NCBI RefSeq assembly: GCF_016827595.1
Contig: NZ_JAECMS010000005.1
Coordinates: forward strand, 73,277 to 137,276
Reading direction: 5' to 3'
Source: Luteirhabdus pelagi
GTDB lineage: Bacteria > Bacteroidota > Bacteroidia > Flavobacteriales > Flavobacteriaceae
DNA length: 64,000 nt
Of the stretch, positions 27,317-35,234 are shown piece after piece (within the stretch, counting starts at the first letter, position 1; the number at the start of each line of letters is the position of its first letter). Under the pieces are notes generated by a model, which did no database searches, was not told the DNA's origin, and worked only from the letters and a program-made list of their open reading frames with translations. The translations under genes were made by a program, and so were the position numbers.

Positions 27317-29031
27317 AATATTCGATTTATCTCTTTGTACTGATACTGTTTTGGAGTTGTAAGGAGGCTCCTACCATTGAACAGGAGCAACATTCCGAAA
27401 TTCCGGAAGCTCCGAAAATTGGACTAATTGCTGATCATGCCATGGTCGTTTCGGCTCGGGAAGAGGCTTCAAAAATCGGGGTGGAAATTTTAAAGAAAGG
27501 TGGCAATGCCTTCGATGCCATGATTGCCACCGAAATGGCGTTGGCAGTGGTCTATCCATATGCTGGAAATCTTGGCGGTGGCGGTTTTATGGTGTATCGT
27601 ACCCAATATGGTGAAATTGGCAGCTTCGATTATCGGGAGAAAGCTCCGCTAAAGGCTCATCGCGATATGTATTTGGATGAGGATGGTGACTATCAATCCG
27701 ACAGAAGTAAGGTCGGTGGTTTGGCAGTTGGCGTGCCAGGAACGGTTGCAGGTATATTCGAAGTACACCAAAAATTGGGATCGCTTCCGATGGAGGTTAT
27801 CCTACAGCCCGTGATTGAACTTGCCAGAAATGGCTATGTCGTAACTGTCTCGCAAGCAGAACGGTTTCAACAATATGATTCGATTTTTACAAAGGTGAAT
27901 GGTACGCAAATTTTATATCGAAATACGATCAAAAAAGGCGATACCGTTCGAAATCTTCAACTTGCAAACACATTGGAAAAAATAGCGCTGCAAGGCCGGT
28001 ACGCATTTTATGAAGGGGATGTAGGAGAAGCCTTAGTATCCTTTTTGAAAAAGAACGGGAGTATCATTACCATGGATGATCTAGCGGCTTACGAGGCTGA
28101 ATGGCGCGAACCGGTGGTTTTTGAATATGATGACCTACGGATTATTAGCATGGGACCTCCCTCCAGCGGTGGCGTCGTTTTGGGCCAAATTATGAAAATG
28201 ATTGAACCGTATCCATTGTCAAAACATGGGCATAATTCTGCGAAGTACATTCAGCTACTGACGGAAGCGGAGCGTCGGGCATATGCGGACCGGTCGAAGT
28301 TTTTGGGTGATTCCGATTTCGTTTCAGTACCTATCGACAGTCTGCTTTCGGAACGCTATCTTTCCAAACGGATGGAAGATTTCAGTTTCGATGCCGCTAC
28401 CCCTTCAGAAGAAATACAACCCGGAAGCCTTCAATGGATAGAAAGCACCGAAACCACTCATTATTCTATAATCGATTCACTCGGAAATGCGGTAGCAGCC
28501 ACGACCACCTTAAATGCTGCTTATGGTTCAAAATTGTATGTTTCGGAACTCGGATTTTTTCTGAATAATGAAATGGACGACTTCAGTGCGAAACCTGGTG
28601 AACCGAATATGTTCGGACTAATCGGTGGGGAAGCGAATGCCATCGCTCCCCAAAAGCGGATGCTATCGAGTATGACGCCCACTTTGGTCGAAAAGCGCGA
28701 TAGCTTGTGGATGACCCTCGGAACGCCCGGAGGAAGTACAATCATCACTTCAGTACTTCAAACCATCCTAAACGTGCACGAATTTAATATGAACATGCAA
28801 CAAGGGGTGAATGTTCCGCGTTTTCACCACCAATGGCTTCCCGATGAAATCATTTTTGAACCAGAAGGCTTTCCCCAAACATTGATAGATAGTCTTCAGA
28901 AAAAAGGTTATATCATTCAGGCAAAACAAACCCCAATTATTGGAAAAGTGGATGCTATTTTGGTTCGTGATGATGGAACCTTGGAAGGCGGCGCAGACCC
29001 TCGTGGCGACGATGCCGCAATTGGATATTAA
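27313..29031 (+). CDS. ggt: Gamma-glutamyltransferase (lipoprotein)
   Basis: 572-residue Ntn-hydrolase precursor that cleaves gamma-glutamyl bonds such as that of glutathione. The lipoprotein signal (WSC, Cys16) suggests periplasmic or outer-membrane location. The autoprocessing nucleophile is the first Thr of TTHYSIIDSLGNAV (T381), splitting large and small subunits. Other family motifs are GGNAFDAMIA, NLGGGGFMVYR, GPPSSGGVVLGQ and GTPGGSTIITSV. The start overlaps the ACP phosphodiesterase stop. The ATP-grasp glutathione synthetase-like gene at 45223 is far away. Confidence 0.93.
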   Translation: MKYSIYLFVLILFWSCKEAPTIEQEQHSEIPEAPKIGLIADHAMVVSAREEASKIGVEILKKGGNAFDAMIATEMALAVVYPYAGNLGGGGFMVYRTQYGEIGSFDYREKAPLKAHRDMYLDEDGDYQSDRSKVGGLAVGVPGTVAGIFEVHQKLGSLPMEVILQPVIELARNGYVVTVSQAERFQQYDSIFTKVNGTQILYRNTIKKGDTVRNLQLANTLEKIALQGRYAFYEGDVGEALVSFLKKNGSIITMDDLAAYEAEWREPVVFEYDDLRIISMGPPSSGGVVLGQIMKMIEPYPLSKHGHNSAKYIQLLTEAERRAYADRSKFLGDSDFVSVPIDSLLSERYLSKRMEDFSFDAATPSEEIQPGSLQWIESTETTHYSIIDSLGNAVAATTTLNAAYGSKLYVSELGFFLNNEMDDFSAKPGEPNMFGLIGGEANAIAPQKRMLSSMTPTLVEKRDSLWMTLGTPGGSTIITSVLQTILNVHEFNMNMQQGVNVPRFHHQWLPDEIIFEPEGFPQTLIDSLQKKGYIIQAKQTPIIGKVDAILVRDDGTLEGGADPRGDDAAIGY

Positions 29032-29072
29032 ACAAACCTAGCTGTTAATCGTACATTTTAAGCACTATATCG

Positions 29073-29119
29073 AATTGTAGGTAAAATACTACAATTTGTA
29101 GGAGATTTACGTATTTTTG
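29073..29119 (+). promoter_or_regulatory. Candidate operator (three TTGTAG half-sites) and -7 box
   Basis: Half-sites TTGTAG (29075-29080), CTACAA (29089-29094) and TTGTAG (29096-29101) form two overlapping palindromes. AATTGTAG and CTACAATT are perfect 8 bp arms around 8 bp. The two direct half-sites are 21 bp apart, two helical turns. The box TATTTTTG follows at 29112-29119, so the palindromes would cover the -33 region. Confidence 0.4.
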
Positions 29120-29147
29120 AAGGGCTGACAATCAAGAGTTATCACAC

Positions 29148-29255
29148 ATGAAACCCTTAAAAAAAGTCAAAGCAAGTTTGGGGAGACAAAACAACATAAC
29201 CAATTATATTTCAAAACTTTTAAGGCCTTTGAAGGGGATTAATTTTTTCCTTTGA
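29148..29255 (+). CDS. Possible small basic peptide (35 aa)
   Basis: ATG to TGA, 35 residues, beginning MKPLKKVKASLGRQ and ending LLRPLKGINFFL. It is rich in Lys/Arg with a hydrophobic end and starts about 22 nt after a predicted transcription start at the -7 box 29112-29119. I recognise no family. It may be a chance ORF; the promoter and palindromes in front of it are the only support. The following gene starts 50 bp downstream. Confidence 0.25.
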   Translation: MKPLKKVKASLGRQNNITNYISKLLRPLKGINFFL

Positions 29256-29305
29256 AGTAAATTTCTTTTGCACCCCCGCAACACGCTTATATAATGTAAA
29301 ATTCA

Positions 29306-30319
29306 ATGAAGAAAACATCCTTCTTTAGAGATTGGTATGTGCTCATTCCGCTCGTTTTTAGCGGAATGTTGTTCATTGGATTATTATTTCTACTACTTCA
29401 GAAAAGTGAGGACACTCCGGAGTTTGTAACGCAACTCGAAGATATGGTCGGTGTCTTTATGGGAATGGCTGGTTTCATTGCGGCCTTATTATTGGCATAC
29501 ATCGCTAGTGTTGCCTTTCGAAAAAGAAATCTTCGTGACAAGGCACAGACCGAGTGGAAAAACCTGATTCAAAAAGTCTACGATTTCCGAGAGATTATTT
29601 CACTACTGCTTCGATCAAAAATGTGGCTACCTGGATTGAAAGAATATATTGATGAAGAATTTGCGGGCCTTACCTTTTTTCAAGTGAAAGAATTCTATAA
29701 AGGAAAATCGAAACTTGCTATCGAATTCCTTCAGGAAAACCACAACTACGCCGGAACGGAAAATCTTTACCTCGAATTAAAATCGTTGCTCTTCACCGAA
29801 GTGAAACAAAAAAAACTACCCGAAAATATCGCCACGCCACGCGAATTTTCCCTTCCGCTTATCGAAAAATGGCTCGAACACAAATGTGGCTCGGGTCTCT
29901 GGTATTATTTCGGCTACAAATATGGAGCGTACAAGGATGCGCTCGATTTAGAAGCTGTTTTTGAACGCCACCAAGAAAAGATCATGTTGTTGGCCAACTC
30001 AATCGATAGCGATGTTTTTGAGGACTCCTCTTTTAATGAAGTTTTTCTCTCTAAACTAGGAGAGTACATGAATAAGAATATTTATCCAGAGCTCTTCCAG
30101 CTTCAAAAGCAGAACCAAAGCAAAATGCCGGCACTTAGCCTTCAGTTTTATGGCATTTTCATTGCTCTGACATGGATTGGAATCTTGCTTCCCTTGATAA
30201 CCATTCTATTGGATTTACCGACGCTATTACTTTGCATTAGCTACGCTTTTACCGCTAGTTTACTGTTTTTCACCTCCTTGACCTTCTTCCGCTTCCTTAC
30301 CAAAAACGTTTCTTCCTAA
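29306..30319 (+). CDS. Uncharacterised membrane protein, 4 TM helices
   Basis: 337 residues, family not recognised. Two N-terminal membrane helices (~13-31 and ~49-69, the second glycine-rich: FMGMAGFIAALLLAYIASVAF) are followed by a basic KRNLRDKAQTEWKN segment, a ~200-residue cytoplasmic helical domain, and two C-terminal helices (~284-304 and ~309-330). The layout of a soluble helical domain held between two helix pairs recalls effector- or sensor-type membrane proteins, but no motif supports a function. It stands alone between ggt and uvrA. Confidence 0.6.
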   Translation: MKKTSFFRDWYVLIPLVFSGMLFIGLLFLLLQKSEDTPEFVTQLEDMVGVFMGMAGFIAALLLAYIASVAFRKRNLRDKAQTEWKNLIQKVYDFREIISLLLRSKMWLPGLKEYIDEEFAGLTFFQVKEFYKGKSKLAIEFLQENHNYAGTENLYLELKSLLFTEVKQKKLPENIATPREFSLPLIEKWLEHKCGSGLWYYFGYKYGAYKDALDLEAVFERHQEKIMLLANSIDSDVFEDSSFNEVFLSKLGEYMNKNIYPELFQLQKQNQSKMPALSLQFYGIFIALTWIGILLPLITILLDLPTLLLCISYAFTASLLFFTSLTFFRFLTKNVSS

Positions 30320-30377
30320 CCCTGCTTTTTAACTATTTGTGCGTTCGTCTGGGGTACAAAATTTCCAATCAATTAAG

Positions 30378-30385
30378 TACCTTTG
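30378..30385 (+). promoter_or_regulatory. -7 box directly before uvrA
   Basis: TACCTTTG matches TAnnTTTG and ends 6 nt before the uvrA ATG at 30392. A transcript from it would be leaderless or nearly so. No clear -33 TTG at the usual spacing. Confidence 0.4.
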
Positions 30386-30391
30386 CAAACT

Positions 30392-33247
30392 ATGGCGAAA
30401 AATGATGAGTTTATTGAGGTTTTAGGGGCTAGAGTCCATAATTTAAAGGATATAGACGTTTCCATTCCCCGTGAAAAACTCGTAGTAATTACCGGCCTTT
30501 CCGGAAGTGGAAAATCATCCCTCGCCTTCGATACTATTTATGCGGAGGGACAGCGACGTTATATCGAAACCTTTTCGGCCTATGCCCGTCAATTTTTAGG
30601 GAATCTTGAACGTCCAGATGTCGATAAAATCGAAGGGCTTTCCCCCGTAATCGCCATCGAACAAAAAACCACCAGTAAAAGTCCGCGTTCTACCGTTGGG
30701 ACCATTACCGAAATTTATGACTTTCTTCGGTTGTTGTACGCGCGCGCTAGCGACGCCTATAGTTATAAGACAGGTGAAAAGATGGTGAGCTATAACGATG
30801 AGCAGATACAAAGTCTGATCAAGGAAGAGTTCAAAGGGAAAAAAGTTTCCATCCTTGCCCCAGTCATTCGCTCCAGAAAAGGTCATTATAGAGAATTATT
30901 CGAACAGATTGCAAAGCAAGGTTTTGTGAAGGTTCGCGTCGATGGTGAAGTAATCGATATCGTAAAGGGCATGCGGATCGATCGTTATAAAACACACGAT
31001 ATTGAAATGGTGATCGACCGGTTGAAGATTACCGATACCGAAGAAAACGACAAACGACTTCACGAGAGCATCCAAACGGCCATGTATCATGGCGATGATG
31101 TGTTGATGGTGTTGGAAAATGACACCAATGAGGTTCGTTATTTTAGTAGAACGCTCATGTGTCCAACCAGTGGAATTTCATATCCCACACCAGAACCCAA
31201 CAACTTTTCCTTCAACTCGCCCAAAGGCATGTGTCCTAATTGTAAAGGTCTTGGGAAACTACATGAGGTTAATCTTGATAAAATCGTTCCCGACCCTTCA
31301 CTTTCCATTAAAAAAGGAGCATTGGCACCGCACGGGCCTCAAAAAAGCAATTGGATCTTTAAACAATTGGACCTCATCGCAAAGCGATACGGTTTCGAGT
31401 TAACCGACCCTTGGAAATCGATTCCCGAAGAAGCCAAGGAATTGATCTTTCACGGTGGAAACTCATCGTTTGATGTCGATTCCAAAACCTTGGGCATAAA
31501 GCGCAACTACAAAATCGATTTTGAAGGGGTTGCTACCTTTTTAAAAAACACCTACGACAAAAACGAATCGAAGTCACTGCGTCGCTGGGCAAAGGAATAC
31601 ATGGATAAAGTAACCTGTCCAGAATGTGAAGGCAGCCGACTTCGGAAGGAGTCACTTTACTTCAAAGTGAATGAAAAGAATATCGCCGAACTGGCGCAGA
31701 TGGATATTGTGGAGCTGGATGAATGGTTTCAATCGTTGCCTAAAAAACTAAACGAAACCCAATGGAAAATCGCTTCCGAAATCGTCAAGGAAGTCCAAAC
31801 CCGACTCGGATTTTTAGTCGATGTTGGATTGACGTATCTCGCTCTCGATCGAAGCTCTAAGTCGCTTTCAGGTGGTGAAGCACAGCGAATTCGTTTAGCA
31901 ACACAGATCGGTTCGCAGTTGGTAGGTGTGCTCTATATTTTGGATGAACCCAGCATTGGGCTTCACCAAAGAGACAATCAGAAATTGATTCATTCCCTTG
32001 TTTCACTCCGTGATATTGGAAACTCTGTAATTGTGGTGGAACACGACAAGGAAATGATTGAAAGTGCCGACCATGTTATCGATATTGGTCCGGCCGCAGG
32101 AAAACATGGTGGTCAGATCGTTTCCGAAGGAACACCAACCGAAATCCTGAATCATGATACCCTTACCGCTGCCTACCTAAACGGTTCAAAAGAAATTGAA
32201 GTCCCCGAAAAAAGACGGGAAGGAAACGGTAAGACGCTAACGCTAACAGGAGCTACTGGGAACAATTTAAAAAATGTTACCGCAAAATTCCCTTTGGGGA
32301 AAATGATTGGGGTTACAGGCGTTTCCGGAAGCGGAAAATCGACCTTGATCAATGAGACCCTCTACCCTATTTTAAATGCACATTTCTTTAATGGGGTGAA
32401 AAAACCTATGCCGTACAAAACGATTAAGGGCTTAAAGCATATCGATAAGGTGATCGATATCAACCAATCGCCTATCGGTAGGACACCGCGATCGAACCCG
32501 GCGACATATACGGGTGTCTTTTCAGAAATTCGAAGTCTGTTTGCAAAGATTCCGGAAGCACAGATTCGCGGGTATAAACCGGGACGTTTTAGTTTTAATG
32601 TGAAGGCGGGTCGTTGCGAAACTTGCAAAGGAGCAGGATTGAGAGTAATTGAAATGAACTTTCTGCCTGATGTTTATGTTGAATGTGAAGCCTGTCAAGG
32701 AAAGCGCTTTACGCGTGAAACCTTGGAAATTCGATATAAAGGTCATTCTATTTATGATGTATTGGAAATGACTATTAATGAGGCCTGCGAATTTTTTGAA
32801 CACATTCCGAAGATATATCGCAAACTGAAAACTATCCGTGACGTAGGTTTGGGTTATATTACGTTAGGTCAGCAATCGACCACTCTTTCCGGAGGGGAAG
32901 CACAGCGAATCAAACTTGCTACTGAACTATCGAAACGCGACACGGGAAATACCTTTTACATTTTAGATGAACCGACCACTGGACTTCACTTTGAAGACAT
33001 CCGTGTGTTAATGCAGGTATTGAATAAATTGGTCGACAAAGGAAATACCGTCTTGATTATCGAACACAATCTGGACGTTATTAAGGCTGTGGATCATATT
33101 ATCGATATTGGACCAGAAGGCGGAAAGGATGGCGGAACCGTGATGGTAACCGGTACTCCAGAGGAGATTATTAAAGACAAAAAGAGCTATACCGCCCATT
33201 TCCTAAAAAAAGAATTACATTCGCTTCCGCATAAAATAGAAAGCTAG
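30392..33247 (+). CDS. uvrA: Excinuclease ABC subunit A
   Basis: 951-residue damage-recognition ATPase of nucleotide excision repair. Two ABC modules are visible: Walker [14 protein letters not shown] and [13 protein letters not shown], signature [12 protein letters not shown] and [12 protein letters not shown], Walker [12 protein letters not shown] and [11 protein letters not shown]. The C-terminal zinc finger is complete (CETCKGAG...CEACQG). The first zinc module reads CPTSGISYP...CPNCKG, lacking the second cysteine of the E. coli CPxC pair. The length and UvrB-interaction region fit UvrA1. The ATG at 30392 is preferred over a TTG three codons upstream. Confidence 0.96.
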   Translation: MAKNDEFIEVLGARVHNLKDIDVSIPREKLVVITGLSGSGKSSLAFDTIYAEGQRRYIETFSAYARQFLGNLERPDVDKIEGLSPVIAIEQKTTSKSPRSTVGTITEIYDFLRLLYARASDAYSYKTGEKMVSYNDEQIQSLIKEEFKGKKVSILAPVIRSRKGHYRELFEQIAKQGFVKVRVDGEVIDIVKGMRIDRYKTHDIEMVIDRLKITDTEENDKRLHESIQTAMYHGDDVLMVLENDTNEVRYFSRTLMCPTSGISYPTPEPNNFSFNSPKGMCPNCKGLGKLHEVNLDKIVPDPSLSIKKGALAPHGPQKSNWIFKQLDLIAKRYGFELTDPWKSIPEEAKELIFHGGNSSFDVDSKTLGIKRNYKIDFEGVATFLKNTYDKNESKSLRRWAKEYMDKVTCPECEGSRLRKESLYFKVNEKNIAELAQMDIVELDEWFQSLPKKLNETQWKIASEIVKEVQTRLGFLVDVGLTYLALDRSSKSLSGGEAQRIRLATQIGSQLVGVLYILDEPSIGLHQRDNQKLIHSLVSLRDIGNSVIVVEHDKEMIESADHVIDIGPAAGKHGGQIVSEGTPTEILNHDTLTAAYLNGSKEIEVPEKRREGNGKTLTLTGATGNNLKNVTAKFPLGKMIGVTGVSGSGKSTLINETLYPILNAHFFNGVKKPMPYKTIKGLKHIDKVIDINQSPIGRTPRSNPATYTGVFSEIRSLFAKIPEAQIRGYKPGRFSFNVKAGRCETCKGAGLRVIEMNFLPDVYVECEACQGKRFTRETLEIRYKGHSIYDVLEMTINEACEFFEHIPKIYRKLKTIRDVGLGYITLGQQSTTLSGGEAQRIKLATELSKRDTGNTFYILDEPTTGLHFEDIRVLMQVLNKLVDKGNTVLIIEHNLDVIKAVDHIIDIGPEGGKDGGTVMVTGTPEEIIKDKKSYTAHFLKKELHSLPHKIES

Positions 33248-33285
33248 GGAGCGGGAACATCCTGAATTTACTACAATAAAGCATC

Positions 33286-33975
33286 ATGAGAAACGAAGCT
33301 AAACATAAAAACTGGAACGAGGTAAAGACAAACGATTCTTGGGCAATCTTCAAGATTATGGGAGAGTTTGTGAACGGCTATGAGAAAATGAGCCGAATTG
33401 GGCCTTGTGTTTCTATTTTCGGTTCTGCCCGTACCAAGCCAGACCACAAATACTATCAGTTGGCAGAACGCATTGCCAAAAAGATTACCGAAAACGGCTA
33501 TGGTGTAATTACGGGGGGTGGACCTGGAATTATGGAAGCGGGTAACAAAGGGGCGCATTTAGCCGGTGGAACCTCGGTTGGACTGAATATTACACTTCCC
33601 TTTGAACAACACGATAATCCGTATATCGATAGCGATAAGAGCATTGATTTCGATTATTTCTTTGTTCGAAAAGTAATGTTTGTGAAGTATTCACAGGGTT
33701 TTGTAGTAATGCCAGGTGGCTTTGGAACCCTTGATGAGTTTTTTGAAGCCTTGACGCTTATTCAAACGCATAAAATTGACAAATTCCCCTTGATTCTGGT
33801 TGGAAGTAAATTTTGGACTGGGCTGTGGGAATGGGTGAAGAGTACGCTTTTGGAAGCTAATAATAATGTAAGCCCAGAAGATTTAGAGCTTGTGCATGTT
33901 GTCGACACTGAAGATGAAGTACTCGAAATTCTGAACGACTTCTACAGCGAATTTAATCTTAGTCCGAACTTTTAA
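33286..33975 (+). CDS. LOG-family / TIGR00730 Rossmann-fold nucleotide phosphoribohydrolase
   Basis: 229 residues with the two motifs that define the lysine-decarboxylase-like LOG family: GGGPGIMEAGNKGA and PGGFGTLDEFFE. Characterised members cleave cytokinin ribotides or other nucleoside monophosphates at the N-glycosidic bond; old annotations as lysine decarboxylase are wrong. The opening FGSARTKPDHKYYQ is the dinucleotide-like phosphate loop. It lies 38 bp after uvrA and overlaps the next gene by one base, so it may be read with both. Confidence 0.88.
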   Translation: MRNEAKHKNWNEVKTNDSWAIFKIMGEFVNGYEKMSRIGPCVSIFGSARTKPDHKYYQLAERIAKKITENGYGVITGGGPGIMEAGNKGAHLAGGTSVGLNITLPFEQHDNPYIDSDKSIDFDYFFVRKVMFVKYSQGFVVMPGGFGTLDEFFEALTLIQTHKIDKFPLILVGSKFWTGLWEWVKSTLLEANNNVSPEDLELVHVVDTEDEVLEILNDFYSEFNLSPNF

Positions 33976-35234
33976 TGAACCTCACTTTTTCCCCAAATAT
34001 TCGCAGCCTGGCGGTTGCACTTCTAGCATGGGTGGCGGTTCCCTGTATGGCGCAGGAAACCATCACGACCATGTTTTATAACTTATTGGAGTTTCCAGAA
34101 GCTTTTCCAAACGATCGCGCGTTGATTTTGCGTGAAATTTTAGATGAAGCAAGCCCCGACATTTTTATGGTGTGTGAGCTTCAAAATGAAGATGGTGCCG
34201 AACAGATTCTGAACAATTCGCTGAATTATGAAGAACAGCGCTACGCCCAAGCTCCTTTCTTCTATAATCAATCCAGCCCGTCCAACCTCCAACAATTGGT
34301 TTACTACCGAAGCGACAAGATGGCGCTGGTGTTTTCGGAAGTAATTACCACTTCCATTCGCGATATTAATCGCTATGTGTTTCGCTTCAACACTGATGAT
34401 CAAAGTGAAGATCCTATCTTACTCGAACTATACGTTGCCCATTTAAAGGCGAGTCAGGGTCCTTCCAACGAGGCGCTTCGATTGGAAATGGTGGAAACAT
34501 TTACCAGTCGCTTACAAGGGTTGAATCCAAATGCGTATGTAATCTTTGCAGGCGATCTAAACGTGTATTCCTCGGGCGAGCCTGCCTATCAGGAGTTGTT
34601 AGATCCCACAAATGCCATTGTTATGAAGGACCCTATCGATAGGCCGGGCAATTGGAACAGCAACTTCAACTTTCAGGACATTCATACCCAAAGTACCCGC
34701 GAGAGCTCTGGAACGTTCGGAGCTGGCGCCGGTGGCGGAATGGACGATCGTTTCGACTTCATTTTAGTTTCCGAAAATATGTTGACGGACCCAACACTTC
34801 GCTATGTAGAAAATTCATACAAAGCTTTTGGAAATAATGGAAATTGCTATAACGATAGTGTAAACGATTTTGATTGCTCAGGTAGTTATTCGCAGCAACT
34901 TCGCAACAATCTTTATAACATGAGCGATCACTTACCAGTGCTCTTGCAATTGGAAACAAATAAGGACATTGTTCTCAGCGGTACAGAGTTTGCAGTAGGG
35001 AAAACGCAGATTGAAGTGTTTAAAACAGTAGTCAACCATTCACTCGAAGGTTTTATTCCTTTTGAAAAGGTAACTACAACACTCCAGGTGTATAATGTTT
35101 TAGGTCAGATGGTAAAAAGTCAATCGTTTCAGACAGGAACTTTCGAACTGAATGTTTCAGACCTTGCCAATGGTCTGTATTACATCAAAGCTAAAGGCCA
35201 CTCAAATCCAATAAAATTTTTAAAAGCTTCTTGA
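33975..35234 (+). CDS. Endonuclease/exonuclease/phosphatase-family protein with T9SS sorting domain
   Basis: 419 residues. A signal peptide ends at CMAQ (residue ~27). The EEP domain at ~30-330 shows YNLLEF, CELQNEDGAEQ (metal Glu), HLKASQGP, FAGDLNVYSSGEPAYQ (D, N), FDFILVS and a terminal MSDHLPVLLQL (D, H), the complete DNase I-like set. Residues ~345-419 are a type A sorting domain (LQVYNVLGQMVKSQSF, then NGLYYIKAKG). It is therefore secreted through the outer membrane and probably surface-attached. The substrate could be extracellular DNA or a phosphodiester. Confidence 0.88.
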   Translation: MNLTFSPNIRSLAVALLAWVAVPCMAQETITTMFYNLLEFPEAFPNDRALILREILDEASPDIFMVCELQNEDGAEQILNNSLNYEEQRYAQAPFFYNQSSPSNLQQLVYYRSDKMALVFSEVITTSIRDINRYVFRFNTDDQSEDPILLELYVAHLKASQGPSNEALRLEMVETFTSRLQGLNPNAYVIFAGDLNVYSSGEPAYQELLDPTNAIVMKDPIDRPGNWNSNFNFQDIHTQSTRESSGTFGAGAGGGMDDRFDFILVSENMLTDPTLRYVENSYKAFGNNGNCYNDSVNDFDCSGSYSQQLRNNLYNMSDHLPVLLQLETNKDIVLSGTEFAVGKTQIEVFKTVVNHSLEGFIPFEKVTTTLQVYNVLGQMVKSQSFQTGTFELNVSDLANGLYYIKAKGHSNPIKFLKAS

